9,998 nt of DNA from Acidobacteriota bacterium (GTDB lineage: Bacteria > Acidobacteriota > Blastocatellia > Pyrinomonadales > Pyrinomonadaceae): contig QHXE01000598.1 in NCBI GenBank assembly GCA_003222835.1, positions 5,837 through 15,834 on the forward strand, read 5' to 3'. Of the stretch, positions 1 to 5,914 are shown in pieces. Under the pieces are notes generated by a model that had not been told where the DNA came from, did no database searches, and saw nothing but the letters and a program-made list of their open reading frames with translations. Each line of letters starts with the position of its first letter. The stretch's first letter is position 1. The position numbers and the translations under genes are program-made.

Positions 1-405
1 CATCGTTATCCCTTTCTATTTGTCGATCGCATCATCGAATTGAAACCGCTTGAGCGGATCGTCGGCATTAAGCAAGTCAGCATCAACGAATCTTTCTTTC
101 AGGGCCATTTTCCCGGAGCTCCCGTAATGCCGGGCGTGCTGGTCATCGAGGCGCTGGCGCAATGCGGCGCCATTCTCGCGCTGCGCGAGATCGCCGATCG
201 CGATCAAAAGCTCGTGCTGTTCACCGGCATCAGGGAAGCGCGTTTTCGCAGGCCGGTAGTTCCCGGCGACACTCTGCTGTTGGAGGTTACGGCGTTGCGC
301 TTCGGTCCCCGAATTCAACGCATGCGCGGCGAGGCAAAAGTTAACGGCCAACTCTGCGCCGATGCCGAACTCACCAGCATAATCGCCGAGCGTCCCAGTT
401 CTTAA
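1..405 (+). CDS. fabZ: 3-hydroxyacyl-ACP dehydratase FabZ, 5' partial
   Basis: Cytosolic fatty acid synthesis enzyme that dehydrates (3R)-hydroxyacyl-ACP to trans-2-enoyl-ACP. The frame is open from base 1 and begins with HRYPFLFVDR, the usual FabZ N-terminal signature, so the true start lies outside the window; a TTG at 40 is internal. By comparison with the family (about 145-150 aa), roughly 10-15 residues are missing. The hot-dog fold active site is intact: the loop FFQGHFPGAPVMPG carries the catalytic His (residue 36 of the visible part), and the helix VLVIEALAQ carries the catalytic Glu (residue 50). The stop at 403-405 is followed two bases later by lpxA, so the two are almost certainly co-transcribed and translationally coupled. 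FabZ and LpxA compete for 3-hydroxyacyl-ACP, which makes this linkage common. FabA is less likely because the HRYPF and GHFPG context is FabZ-like. Confidence 0.95.
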   Translation, partial: HRYPFLFVDRIIELKPLERIVGIKQVSINESFFQGHFPGAPVMPGVLVIEALAQCGAILALREIADRDQKLVLFTGIREARFRRPVVPGDTLLLEVTALRFGPRIQRMRGEAKVNGQLCADAELTSIIAERPSS

Positions 406-407
406 CT

Positions 408-1211
408 ATGACTGCTTCGTACATGCAAAGTCCCGCGCGCGAAATTCACTCCACGGCGCTCGTCAGTCCACGCGCTCAGATTGGGACTGACTGCCACATC
501 GGCCCTTATTCAATCATCGGTGACCAGGTCTCGCTAGGCGATCGAGTGCGCATTGACAGTCATTGCGTGATCGACGGCCGTACGCGCATCGGAGATGAAA
601 CGCATGTCTTTCCATTCGTCTCGATTGGTCTGCCTCCGCAAGATTTGAAGTTCGCGGGCGAAGCTACGGAGACGGAAATCGGCCGGCGCAACCGCATTCG
701 GGAGTTTGTTACGATCCATCGCGGTACCGCGGGCGGAGGCGGCCTGACCAAGACCGGCGACGATTGTTTCATGATGGCTCAGGTGCACATCGCTCACGAT
801 TGCCTTCTCGGCAACAACGTGATCATGGCGAACGCTGCGACGCTTGCGGGCCACGTGATCGTGGAAGATGGCGCCCAAATCGGCGCTTACTCAGGCGTCC
901 ATCAATTCTGTCGCATCGGCCGCGAAGCATATGTCGGCGGTTACTCAGTCGTGGTGAAAGATGCGCTGCCCTTCGCCCTTACGGTGGGGAATCATGCCAA
1001 GTGTTATGGACTAAACAAAGTCGGCATGCGACGCCGCGGCTACTCGCGAGAGACGATCAAGGCGCTGCATCACGCGTTTCATCTGCTGCTGGCTTCAAAG
1101 CTGAACACCGCGCAGGCAATCGAACGCGTTCGCGCGGAGATCGCAGGCTCGGCAGAGGCGGACGAGTTGGTGCGTTTCATCGAGACTTCGAAGCGTGGAG
1201 TTGTGAAATAG
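408..1211 (+). CDS. lpxA: UDP-N-acetylglucosamine acyltransferase LpxA
   Basis: First enzyme of lipid A synthesis: it transfers a 3-hydroxyacyl chain from ACP to the 3-OH of UDP-GlcNAc in the cytosol. At 267 aa it matches the usual 255-270. Residues 13-190 are a left-handed beta-helix of isoleucine/valine-rich hexapeptide repeats (for example HIGPYS, RIDSHC). Residues 200-267 form the helical C-terminal cap, starting at GLNKVGMRRRG. Catalytic His130-Asp131 sit in HIAHDC; other active-site equivalents are Asp79 (QDLKFAGE), His149 (LAGHV), His165/Gln166 (VHQFC), His196 (GNHA) and Arg209. Gly178 in VGGYS corresponds to E. coli Gly173, which leaves room for a long (about C14) acyl chain; chain length is inferred. 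ATG 408 is two bases after the fabZ stop. I see no good ribosome binding site, which fits coupling; ATG 423 is an alternative start five codons in. Confidence 0.97.
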   Translation: MTASYMQSPAREIHSTALVSPRAQIGTDCHIGPYSIIGDQVSLGDRVRIDSHCVIDGRTRIGDETHVFPFVSIGLPPQDLKFAGEATETEIGRRNRIREFVTIHRGTAGGGGLTKTGDDCFMMAQVHIAHDCLLGNNVIMANAATLAGHVIVEDGAQIGAYSGVHQFCRIGREAYVGGYSVVVKDALPFALTVGNHAKCYGLNKVGMRRRGYSRETIKALHHAFHLLLASKLNTAQAIERVRAEIAGSAEADELVRFIETSKRGVVK

Positions 1212-1236
1212 ATCTTAATCGCAGAGCCGGAGCATC

Positions 1237-1295
1237 TGTGCAGAGTTCTTCCTCTGCGCTCCTTTGCGAAAACCTCTCCGACCTCTGCGTCAAAA
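1237..1295 (+). repeat. Run of degenerate CTCTGCG-like heptamers in the lpxA-lpxI gap
   Basis: The 100-base gap between lpxA and lpxI holds four copies of a pyrimidine-rich heptamer: CTCTGCG at 1252, CTTTGCG at 1262, CTCTCCG at 1274 and CTCTGCG at 1283, with 10, 12 and 9 bases between starts. GCAGAG at 1240-1245 faces CTCTGC at 1252-1257 across a six-base loop, giving a small hairpin. No open frame here looks coding. From memory, similar runs of CTCTGCG-type units occur in intergenic DNA of acidobacteria and other phyla, but I cannot check this. There is no T-run after the hairpin, so it is not a convincing terminator. Confidence 0.5.
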
Positions 1296-1311
1296 ACTAA
1301 TTCGTCGGAAT

Positions 1312-2109
1312 ATGAAGCTCGGCCTAATAGCCGGCAACGGCAAGTTTCCTTTTCTCGTTCTCGAAAGCGCGCGCAAAGCCGGCGCCTCCATCGCTGTGGC
1401 CGCTATTCGCCAAGAAACTGATCCTGAAATTGAAAGGCTGGCGGAGCGGATCACCTGGGTTGGCATTGGCCAGCTCAGCAAGCTACTGCGCTTCTTCAAA
1501 GACGAAGGCGTCGAGAAAGCGATCATGGCCGGGCAGGTCAAGCACGTGCAGATTTTCAGCCGCGCAATTCCCGACGTGCGCACTCTGAAGATGCTGCTGC
1601 GACTTCCACGACGCAACACCGAGGCGCTGATCGGAGCGGTCGCCAGCGAGTTGGCCAGCGAGGGCATCGAGCTAATCGACTCGACTTACTTCCTGAAAGA
1701 TCAGCTTCCCCAACCGGGCACGCTGACGGTACGTGAGCCGGACGAGCGTGAACGCGGCGACATTGAATACGGCTTAGAGATCGCGCATGAAATTGCCCGC
1801 CTCGATTTGGGCCAGACAATTGTCATTCGCGATCGCGCCTGCGTGGCGATTGAAGCCATGGAGGGAACCGACGCCGTGATTCGCCGCGCCGGTCAGCTTG
1901 TAAATGGTCGGCTAACCGTCGTGAAGATTGCGAAACCCGATCAGGACATGCGCTTCGATGTGCCCGTGGTCGGCGTTCCTACGATCGAATCGATGATTGA
2001 ATCAAGAGCAAGTTGTCTTTGCGTTACGGCAGGAAAAACACTAATGTTTGACCGCGACGAGATGATTAATCTGGCCAGTAAGAATAAGATTGCCATCGTT
2101 GCCGTCTAA
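1312..2109 (+). CDS. lpxI: UDP-2,3-diacylglucosamine diphosphatase LpxI (DUF1009)
   Basis: Cleaves UDP-2,3-diacylglucosamine to lipid X and UMP, the fourth step of lipid A synthesis, in lineages that lack LpxH. The product is 265 aa from ATG 1312, near the family's usual 265-285. The N-terminal domain opens with the family signature MKLGLIAGNGKFPF and includes GIGQLSKLLRFFK (51-63) and AGQVKH (73-78). The C-terminal domain carries EAMEGTDAVI (181-190) and KPDQDMRFDVPVVG (208-221); the Asp/Arg cluster there matches the region of the catalytic Asp in Caulobacter LpxI. I prefer ATG 1312 over a TTG at 1264, because the earlier codons lie in the heptamer repeat and do not look like protein; GGAA lies just upstream. 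Placement after lpxA agrees with the role. lpxB, often the next gene, is not here. Confidence 0.93.
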   Translation: MKLGLIAGNGKFPFLVLESARKAGASIAVAAIRQETDPEIERLAERITWVGIGQLSKLLRFFKDEGVEKAIMAGQVKHVQIFSRAIPDVRTLKMLLRLPRRNTEALIGAVASELASEGIELIDSTYFLKDQLPQPGTLTVREPDERERGDIEYGLEIAHEIARLDLGQTIVIRDRACVAIEAMEGTDAVIRRAGQLVNGRLTVVKIAKPDQDMRFDVPVVGVPTIESMIESRASCLCVTAGKTLMFDRDEMINLASKNKIAIVAV

Positions 2110-2110
2110 C

Positions 2111-2150
2111 TTGACTTGCCTGCGGTTTAGTTATAAAAACCTCGGCAAGT
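2111..2150 (+). promoter_or_regulatory. Likely promoter and imperfect dyad upstream of the peroxiredoxin gene
   Basis: TTGACT (2111-2116) is followed 15 bases later by TATAAA (2132-2137); a 17-base spacing would instead give TAAAAA at 2134. It lies just after the lpxI stop. The same stretch is an imperfect dyad: ACTTGCC (2114-2120) pairs exactly with GGCAAGT (2144-2150), with further matching of GG-TTT to AAA-CC inside, so the putative -10 sits in the dyad centre. This could be an operator, a weak lpxI terminator, or both. No regulator consensus is recognised. Confidence 0.45.
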
Positions 2151-2180
2151 TCGCAAACACAATCAGATAGTTTGGACTGG

Positions 2181-2192
2181 CCCTCGCGAGGG
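2181..2192. promoter_or_regulatory. Perfect 12-base palindrome in the peroxiredoxin leader
   Basis: CCCTCGCGAGGG is its own reverse complement. It lies about 40 bases downstream of the putative -10 and 41 bases before the peroxiredoxin start codon, so it would be in the 5' untranslated leader. A dyad like this may bind a dimeric regulator; as RNA it could form only a four-pair stem with a CGCG loop. Function is unknown, and chance occurrence is possible in GC-rich DNA. Confidence 0.3.
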
Positions 2193-2232
2193 TTTGTCTA
2201 AAATGACTTTCAAGGAAAAAGGAGTAACCATT

Positions 2233-2901
2233 ATGGCATTACGTTTAGGAGATGTGGCGCCGGATTTCACGGCAGAAACTACCGAAGGCCAGATCAATTT
2301 TCACGAATGGCTCGGGAATAGCTGGGGCGTCTTGTTTTCGCATCCGAAGGATTTCACGCCCGTATGCACAACCGAATTGGGTGAGTGCGCACGCCTGAAA
2401 CCCGAGTTCGATCGGCGCAACGTTAAGGTAATCGGCCTCAGCGTCGATCCGACCGATTCGCATACCCGCTGGGCCGAAGACATTCGCGAGACGCAAGGCT
2501 CGGCGCTGAACTTTCCGGTGATCGCCGATCCCGACCACAAGGTCGCGGAACGCTATGACATGATTCATCCGGAGATCAGCGATGTCTTCACGGTGCGCTC
2601 GGTATTCATCATCGGCCCGGACAAAAAGGTAAAGCTGATGATCACTTATCCGGCGAGCACTGGCCGTAACTTCGACGAAATTCTGCGCGTGATCGATTCC
2701 CTGCAATTGACCGCCAAGTACAGCGTAGCCACGCCAGTCAACTGGAAAGACGGCGACGATGTGATCATCGTGCCCTCTCTTTCAGACGAAGCCGCGAAGG
2801 AAAAGTTTCCCGGCGGTTGGAAAACCTTAAAGCCGTATCTGCGCATCGTGCCCCAGCCGAACAAGCCGGAGACGAAAACGGAAACCGCCAGCGCGACCTG
2901 A
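2233..2901 (+). CDS. Prx6-type 1-Cys peroxiredoxin
   Basis: Thiol peroxidase expected to reduce hydrogen peroxide or organic hydroperoxides in the cytosol. The product is 222 aa, the normal size for the Prx6/1-Cys group. The thioredoxin-fold domain (residues 4-155) contains the peroxidatic motif PKDFTPVCTTE, with P38, T42 and Cys45, plus the active-site Arg122 in VRSVFIIG. The C-terminal Prx6 extension is present (VNWKDGDDVIIVPSLS, then FPGGWKTLKPYLR). The only other cysteine is Cys52, seven residues after the peroxidatic one and in the same helix, so a classical resolving cysteine is absent. A short Lys/Glu/Thr tail follows residue 208. ATG 2233 is chosen because GGAG (2221-2224) lies eight bases before it; in-frame ATG 2203 has no such site. 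It has its own putative promoter and terminator and appears to be a single-gene unit. Confidence 0.95.
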   Translation: MALRLGDVAPDFTAETTEGQINFHEWLGNSWGVLFSHPKDFTPVCTTELGECARLKPEFDRRNVKVIGLSVDPTDSHTRWAEDIRETQGSALNFPVIADPDHKVAERYDMIHPEISDVFTVRSVFIIGPDKKVKLMITYPASTGRNFDEILRVIDSLQLTAKYSVATPVNWKDGDDVIIVPSLSDEAAKEKFPGGWKTLKPYLRIVPQPNKPETKTETASAT

Positions 2902-2958
2902 AACAGCCTAGACTGTTTAGTCTGTAGCTCTTAAACTAAAGGTTCGCGTAATTTGAGC

Positions 2959-2991
2959 AAGGCGCAGAAACCAAAACCTCTGCGCCCTTTC
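2959..2991 (+). terminator. Hairpin terminator after the peroxiredoxin gene
   Basis: GGCGCAGA (2961-2968) and TCTGCGCC (2979-2986) form an eight-pair stem with a ten-base A/C-rich loop, flanked by AA on the left and CTTTCTCCC on the right. The U-tract is short and broken, so efficiency may be modest. It lies 57 bases after the stop. The right half (CCTCTGCGCCCTTTCTCC) resembles part of the heptamer run at 1251-1268, so it may derive from the same repeat type. Confidence 0.5.
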
Positions 2992-3056
2992 TCCCAGATC
3001 TCTAACGGCACCTCCCGAACTTCGAGGTCGTCAAGATCGGGGCTTTCACATCAGCG

Positions 3057-3370
3057 ATGAGACTACCGCCTGACGCCATCATTGCTCAGGAAAAGATGAG
3101 GGACTATCTCCTGCAATGGCGGCCTGAGAACGATAAGTCACAGTTTCTGGCTCAGGCAGGTTATACTAAGCAGCATGCACATCGATTGGCGGATGACATC
3201 CGCGGTCAATTGCTCAATCTTGAAGCAGAATTCGAAGGAACCACTGAATACGGTGATATGTACTGATTGGTCCAAACGGTCGAGCATTGCACGTCAAGAG
3301 CATCTGGATGATCGAGAGCGCGACGAAGAAGACTAAGTTCATTACCCTGTACGCAGCTAAGGGAGACTGA
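3057..3370 (+). pseudogene. Frameshifted DUF6883-like small protein gene
   Basis: The first frame (ATG 3057 to TGA 3264-3266) encodes 69 residues from MRLPPDAIIAQEKMRDYLLQ, through NDKSQFLAQAGYT, to EYGDMY, resembling the N-terminal part of DUF6883 proteins. The missing C-terminal part continues at once in another frame: from 3257 it reads YVLIGPNGRALHVKSIWMIE and on through TKFITLYAAKGD to TGA 3368-3370, which is the expected family C-terminus. Joined, the protein would be about 104 aa, close to the usual 105-110. The break lies near 3255-3265 and needs a loss of one base, or of a slightly larger 3n+1 segment, since family members as I recall them have a few more residues between DMY and the GPNG motif. 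No slippery heptamer is visible, so programmed frameshifting is unlikely. The restored stop lies two bases before the DUF4926 start. A sequencing or assembly error is also possible. The function of DUF6883 is not known to me. Confidence 0.75.
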
Positions 3371-3372
3371 GA

Positions 3373-3624
3373 ATGGCTTATCAATTATTCTCAAGAGTGG
3401 CCCTCAAAGAAGATCTGCCTGCGCATGGCTTGCAAAGGGGCGATGTGGCCACCGTAGTCGAGACTCATTCCGGCGAGGAACATCAGGAGCCCGGCTATTC
3501 TTTGGAAGTCTTCAATGCCATAGGAGAGACGATTGCGGTGGTGACAGTACACGAATCACAAATCGAGCCGCTTGCGCCTGGCGAGGTTCTTCACGTACGG
3601 CGACTGGATGAGGCACTAGTGTGA
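3373..3624 (+). CDS. DUF4926 family small protein
   Basis: An 83-aa protein with no signal peptide or membrane segment. It shows the DUF4926 pattern of a short beta-barrel-like domain: an F-x-x-V-A-L-x-E-D-L-P start, then LQRGDVATVVE (residues 20-30), YSLEVFNAIGETIAVVTV (43-60) and ESQIEPL. GGGAG (3361-3365) lies seven bases before ATG 3373, and the start is two bases after the end of the broken DUF6883 frame, so the two formed one translationally coupled unit. From memory these two families are frequent neighbours and have the look of a toxin-antitoxin or accessory-defence pair, but neither has a function I can name with confidence. About 20 extra residues after the core domain (GEVLHVRRLDEALV) are specific to this copy. 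Confidence 0.8.
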   Translation: MAYQLFSRVALKEDLPAHGLQRGDVATVVETHSGEEHQEPGYSLEVFNAIGETIAVVTVHESQIEPLAPGEVLHVRRLDEALV

Positions 3625-3690
3625 TCCTTCGCGAAAGTCCTCGCTGAGTATCATGGTTCCAAATCACCGCTGCCTCGTCGCAAACACAGC

Positions 3691-4326
3691 ATGGGTGTTG
3701 CCAAGTTAACCAGGCAGAACACGCTTGTTCCTGAGAGCAAGTACGCGCGCGTCGAGCGCGAGCGGCGTTATATCTTGCAGGATCTACCAGAAGGACTATC
3801 GCGCGCCGATCACCATTTTCAGATCACTGATAACTACCTAACCGGCACACGGCTGCGCCTTCGCAAAGTGCGCGATCCAAAAACCAACAAGTGGGTTGTG
3901 AAATTTACCCAAAAGTTCGCCCTCAATCCCACTGACCTCTCGCGTACTATGATCACTAATATCTATTTGAATGCCATCGAAGCAGAGACGCTCGCGATCT
4001 TTGAAGCGAACGAGATTCGCAAGAATCGTTATCGTTTTGAATTCCAGGACCGGGAGTTTTCCGTCGATATGTTTCTCGGCGATCTGTTTGGTTTGGTACT
4101 CGCTGAAGTCAGCTTTGAAACCGACGAAGAGCTGGACAATTTTCCGCCGCCGCCGTTTGCTGTTGCCGACGTGACCAATAATGAGATATTCACCGGAGGA
4201 AGATTGAGCGAGCTGAATTTCGAGGAGATTCGCGCCGAAATCGAGAAAAGCGGACTCTTAGGCCGCTTCGCGTCAAAGAGCGATGCAAATGAAATCATTA
4301 GAGAAACAGGAGAGCGTCATGAGTAA
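3691..4326 (+). CDS. CYTH-domain (triphosphate tunnel) protein
   Basis: A 211-aa cytosolic protein. Members of the CYTH superfamily bind triphosphates and metal inside a beta-barrel tunnel, and include thiamine triphosphatases, tripolyphosphatases and class IV adenylate cyclases. Visible landmarks in family order are YARVERERRYIL (residues 19-29; E22, E24 and R26 stand for the ExExK motif, with Arg replacing Lys), GTRLRLRK (52-59), KWVVKFTQKF (67-76), RKNRYRFEF (110-118), FSVDMFLGDLFGLVLAEVSF (123-142; the second-acidic-strand motif with E139) and a C-terminal helix ELNFEEIRAEIEK. The Arg-for-Lys change and a 20-residue Ser/Asp-rich tail are atypical. Substrate cannot be told; a triphosphatase is more likely than a cyclase. 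ATG 3691 has no strong ribosome binding site, and no better in-frame start is seen. Its last eight bases overlap the next gene. Confidence 0.8.
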   Translation: MGVAKLTRQNTLVPESKYARVERERRYILQDLPEGLSRADHHFQITDNYLTGTRLRLRKVRDPKTNKWVVKFTQKFALNPTDLSRTMITNIYLNAIEAETLAIFEANEIRKNRYRFEFQDREFSVDMFLGDLFGLVLAEVSFETDEELDNFPPPPFAVADVTNNEIFTGGRLSELNFEEIRAEIEKSGLLGRFASKSDANEIIRETGERHE

Positions 4327-4687
4327 AATTCCGCCGATGATTGCACTTTCGGCAATCGTGCTATCGCTCACGATTTCGATACTACCTGCTCAGGGTGATC
4401 GCGATTCAGAACAAACCGAATGGATTGCTAAGAGTCTTAAAGAAATGAAAACAATCAAAGTCGGCATGATCCGAGCCGACTTACTCAAAGTCTTTGTCAC
4501 CGAAGGTGGTATATCCACTCCTTTCAATCGCACGTATGTCTATCGTGAATGCCCGTACATCAAGCTTGATGTCGAGTTTGAACCACTTGGAAGCAGAGAC
4601 TTCGAAGGCCGAGTGACAAGTGAGACAAATGAAGATGTCATAAAGAAAATATCCAAGCCGTACTTAGAATGGAGTGTTATGGATTGA
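4319..4687 (+). CDS. Small exported protein, acidobacterial-type uncharacterised family
   Basis: A 122-aa product. Residues 1-25 form a signal peptide (SKIPP, a hydrophobic stretch ALSAIVLSLTISIL, then PAQG). The mature part holds MKTIKVGMIRADLLKVF (residues 42-58), then TYVYRECPYIKLDVEFEP and a C-terminal VIKKISKPYLEWSVMD. The TIKVGM-x-RADLLKVF stretch resembles the KxGMTxxEVxxxLG start of BamE/SmpA-like domains, which is a hint only. I associate the YVYRECPYIKxDVEFEP and SxPYLEWS signatures with acidobacterial hypothetical proteins, from memory. ATG 4319 is chosen because AGGAG (4308-4312) lies six bases before it; it overlaps the CYTH stop by eight bases, so translation is coupled. An in-frame ATG at 4289 would put charged residues before the signal peptide. 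One cysteine remains in the mature protein. Function unknown. Confidence 0.75.
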   Translation: MSKIPPMIALSAIVLSLTISILPAQGDRDSEQTEWIAKSLKEMKTIKVGMIRADLLKVFVTEGGISTPFNRTYVYRECPYIKLDVEFEPLGSRDFEGRVTSETNEDVIKKISKPYLEWSVMD

Positions 4688-4733
4688 GGCGCAGAATTGA
4701 CACGAATCCAACTAAATCACTGATCGAAGGAAC

Positions 4734-5912
4734 ATGAAAACCCGCAAAATAATTCTGCTTCTTCTGCCTCTTGTGGTCGTAATCGCTTCAGCCGCATGTC
4801 GAAGACAACCGCAACCAGTTCCACAGCCAACCGCTAACAGCAATCTCGCCGTGACGCAGGAAAAGCCTGCGGGCGGCGAGGCCTCAGTCGGCGAAAGATC
4901 TTATTTCCGCGGGACAATTGCTGCCGGCTCCAACAATCTAAAAATCGAGATGATTCTACTGCGCGACGGCGAGCGGATCACCGGAAGTTATTTCTACCCG
5001 AAGGTCGGCAAGAACATCGAACTCAACGGCACGATCGACAAAGAGGGCAATATCGATCTGCGGGAAAAGGACGACAGCGGCAAAGAGACCGGCGTCTTCA
5101 AAGGCAAGTGGCAGGCGGCCGTTGAGCCAAATGAGTTAGGCATGGCCAACATCGCCGGCAAATGGTCACGGCCCGATGGTTCGAAAGAAACGACTTTCGA
5201 GCTTACCCAACAACCGATCGACTTCAGCGTGGCCGCGGCCCGCTTCGTGCCCAAGGTGATTAAGGAAGCGAACAAGCGGTCGCGCTACCGAGTCGAGGTG
5301 GTGTATCCGCAGATTGAGGGCGACGCTCGCTTCGATAAATTCAATAAAGAAGCACGCGCAATGGTCACTAAGAATGTCGCGGCCTTCAAGACCAGCGAAA
5401 CTTCCGACGAAGCCGACACCGGGAGCGAAATTCCAGCCGAGACGCAGACGTCAACTCTCGACAGTGACTACGAGATTCGACTCGCAGCCGACGATTTGAT
5501 CAGCATCGAGTTTAGCGAATCGGCTTACTCACGCGGCGCGGCGCACCCCAACAGCTACACGACCGTGCTCAACTACGATGTCCGTGACGGAAAGAAACTG
5601 GCGCTTGCCGATCTCTTCAACGCGAAATCGAATTACCTGAAAGCAATTTCAGACTATTGCGTCAAGGATTTGAAGCAACAGGGGAAAAAAAAGAAAGATT
5701 CAATGTTGACCGACGACATGATTCAATCGGGCGCGTCGGCGCGCGCGGACAACTTCAAGTCCTGGACGATCGCGAAGCAGGGTTTGTGGATCACTTTCGA
5801 TCCCTATCAAGTCGCGGCCTATGCCGCCGGGCCGCAGCAAGTGCTGGTTCCGTACTCGGCTTTGAAAGACTTGATCAAGGCGGACGGACCAATCGCGGCG
5901 TTTGCACAGTGA
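4734..5912 (+). CDS. Lipoprotein with DUF4163- and DUF3298-like domains
   Basis: A 392-aa protein with an N-terminal KTRK, a hydrophobic core and a likely lipobox ASAAC, so Cys22 would be lipidated and the protein membrane-anchored outside the cytoplasm. Residues 23-55 are a Pro/Gln/Asn-rich linker. Residues 56-160 are a beta-rich domain of charged strands (RGTIAAGSNNLKIEMILLRD; GSYFYPKVGKNIELNGTIDK) that I do not recognise. Residues 185-295 resemble DUF4163 (VEVVYPQIEGDARFDKFN, later FSESAYSRGAAHPNSY and VLNYDVRDGKKLALADLF). Residues 300-381 resemble DUF3298 (GLWITFDPYQVAAYAAGPQ and VLVPYSALKDLI). This domain pair occurs in RsiV-type and PdaC-type envelope proteins; a lysozyme-inhibitor or sugar-binding role is possible but unproven. 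AAGGA lies unusually close to ATG 4734. An A8 tract (5685-5692) encodes part of a lysine run. The stop abuts a palindromic repeat. Confidence 0.8.
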   Translation: MKTRKIILLLLPLVVVIASAACRRQPQPVPQPTANSNLAVTQEKPAGGEASVGERSYFRGTIAAGSNNLKIEMILLRDGERITGSYFYPKVGKNIELNGTIDKEGNIDLREKDDSGKETGVFKGKWQAAVEPNELGMANIAGKWSRPDGSKETTFELTQQPIDFSVAAARFVPKVIKEANKRSRYRVEVVYPQIEGDARFDKFNKEARAMVTKNVAAFKTSETSDEADTGSEIPAETQTSTLDSDYEIRLAADDLISIEFSESAYSRGAAHPNSYTTVLNYDVRDGKKLALADLFNAKSNYLKAISDYCVKDLKQQGKKKKDSMLTDDMIQSGASARADNFKSWTIAKQGLWITFDPYQVAAYAAGPQQVLVPYSALKDLIKADGPIAAFAQ

Positions 5913-5914
5913 TT

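Noticed and set aside
764..1300. 178-residue + strand frame overlapping lpxA
   Set aside because: An Arg/Ser-rich shadow of lpxA, whose own frame carries all catalytic residues.
1264..1311. Upstream TTG start for lpxI
   Set aside because: The extra 16 residues are translated from the heptamer repeat, and the family N-terminus begins at ATG 1312.
2901..2918. AAACAG/CTGTTT hairpin at the peroxiredoxin stop as terminator
   Set aside because: Only six weak pairs with no T-run; the stronger hairpin at 2961-2986 explains termination better.
3240..3270. Programmed -1 frameshift in the DUF6883-like gene
   Set aside because: No X-XXY-YYZ slippery heptamer, and no pseudoknot-forming stretch is obvious after the break; a deletion or assembly error is simpler.
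4697..4725. TTGACA hexamer upstream of the lipoprotein gene as a promoter
   Set aside because: At 17-18 bases spacing there is no acceptable -10, and the start of transcription would fall on or past the ribosome binding site.
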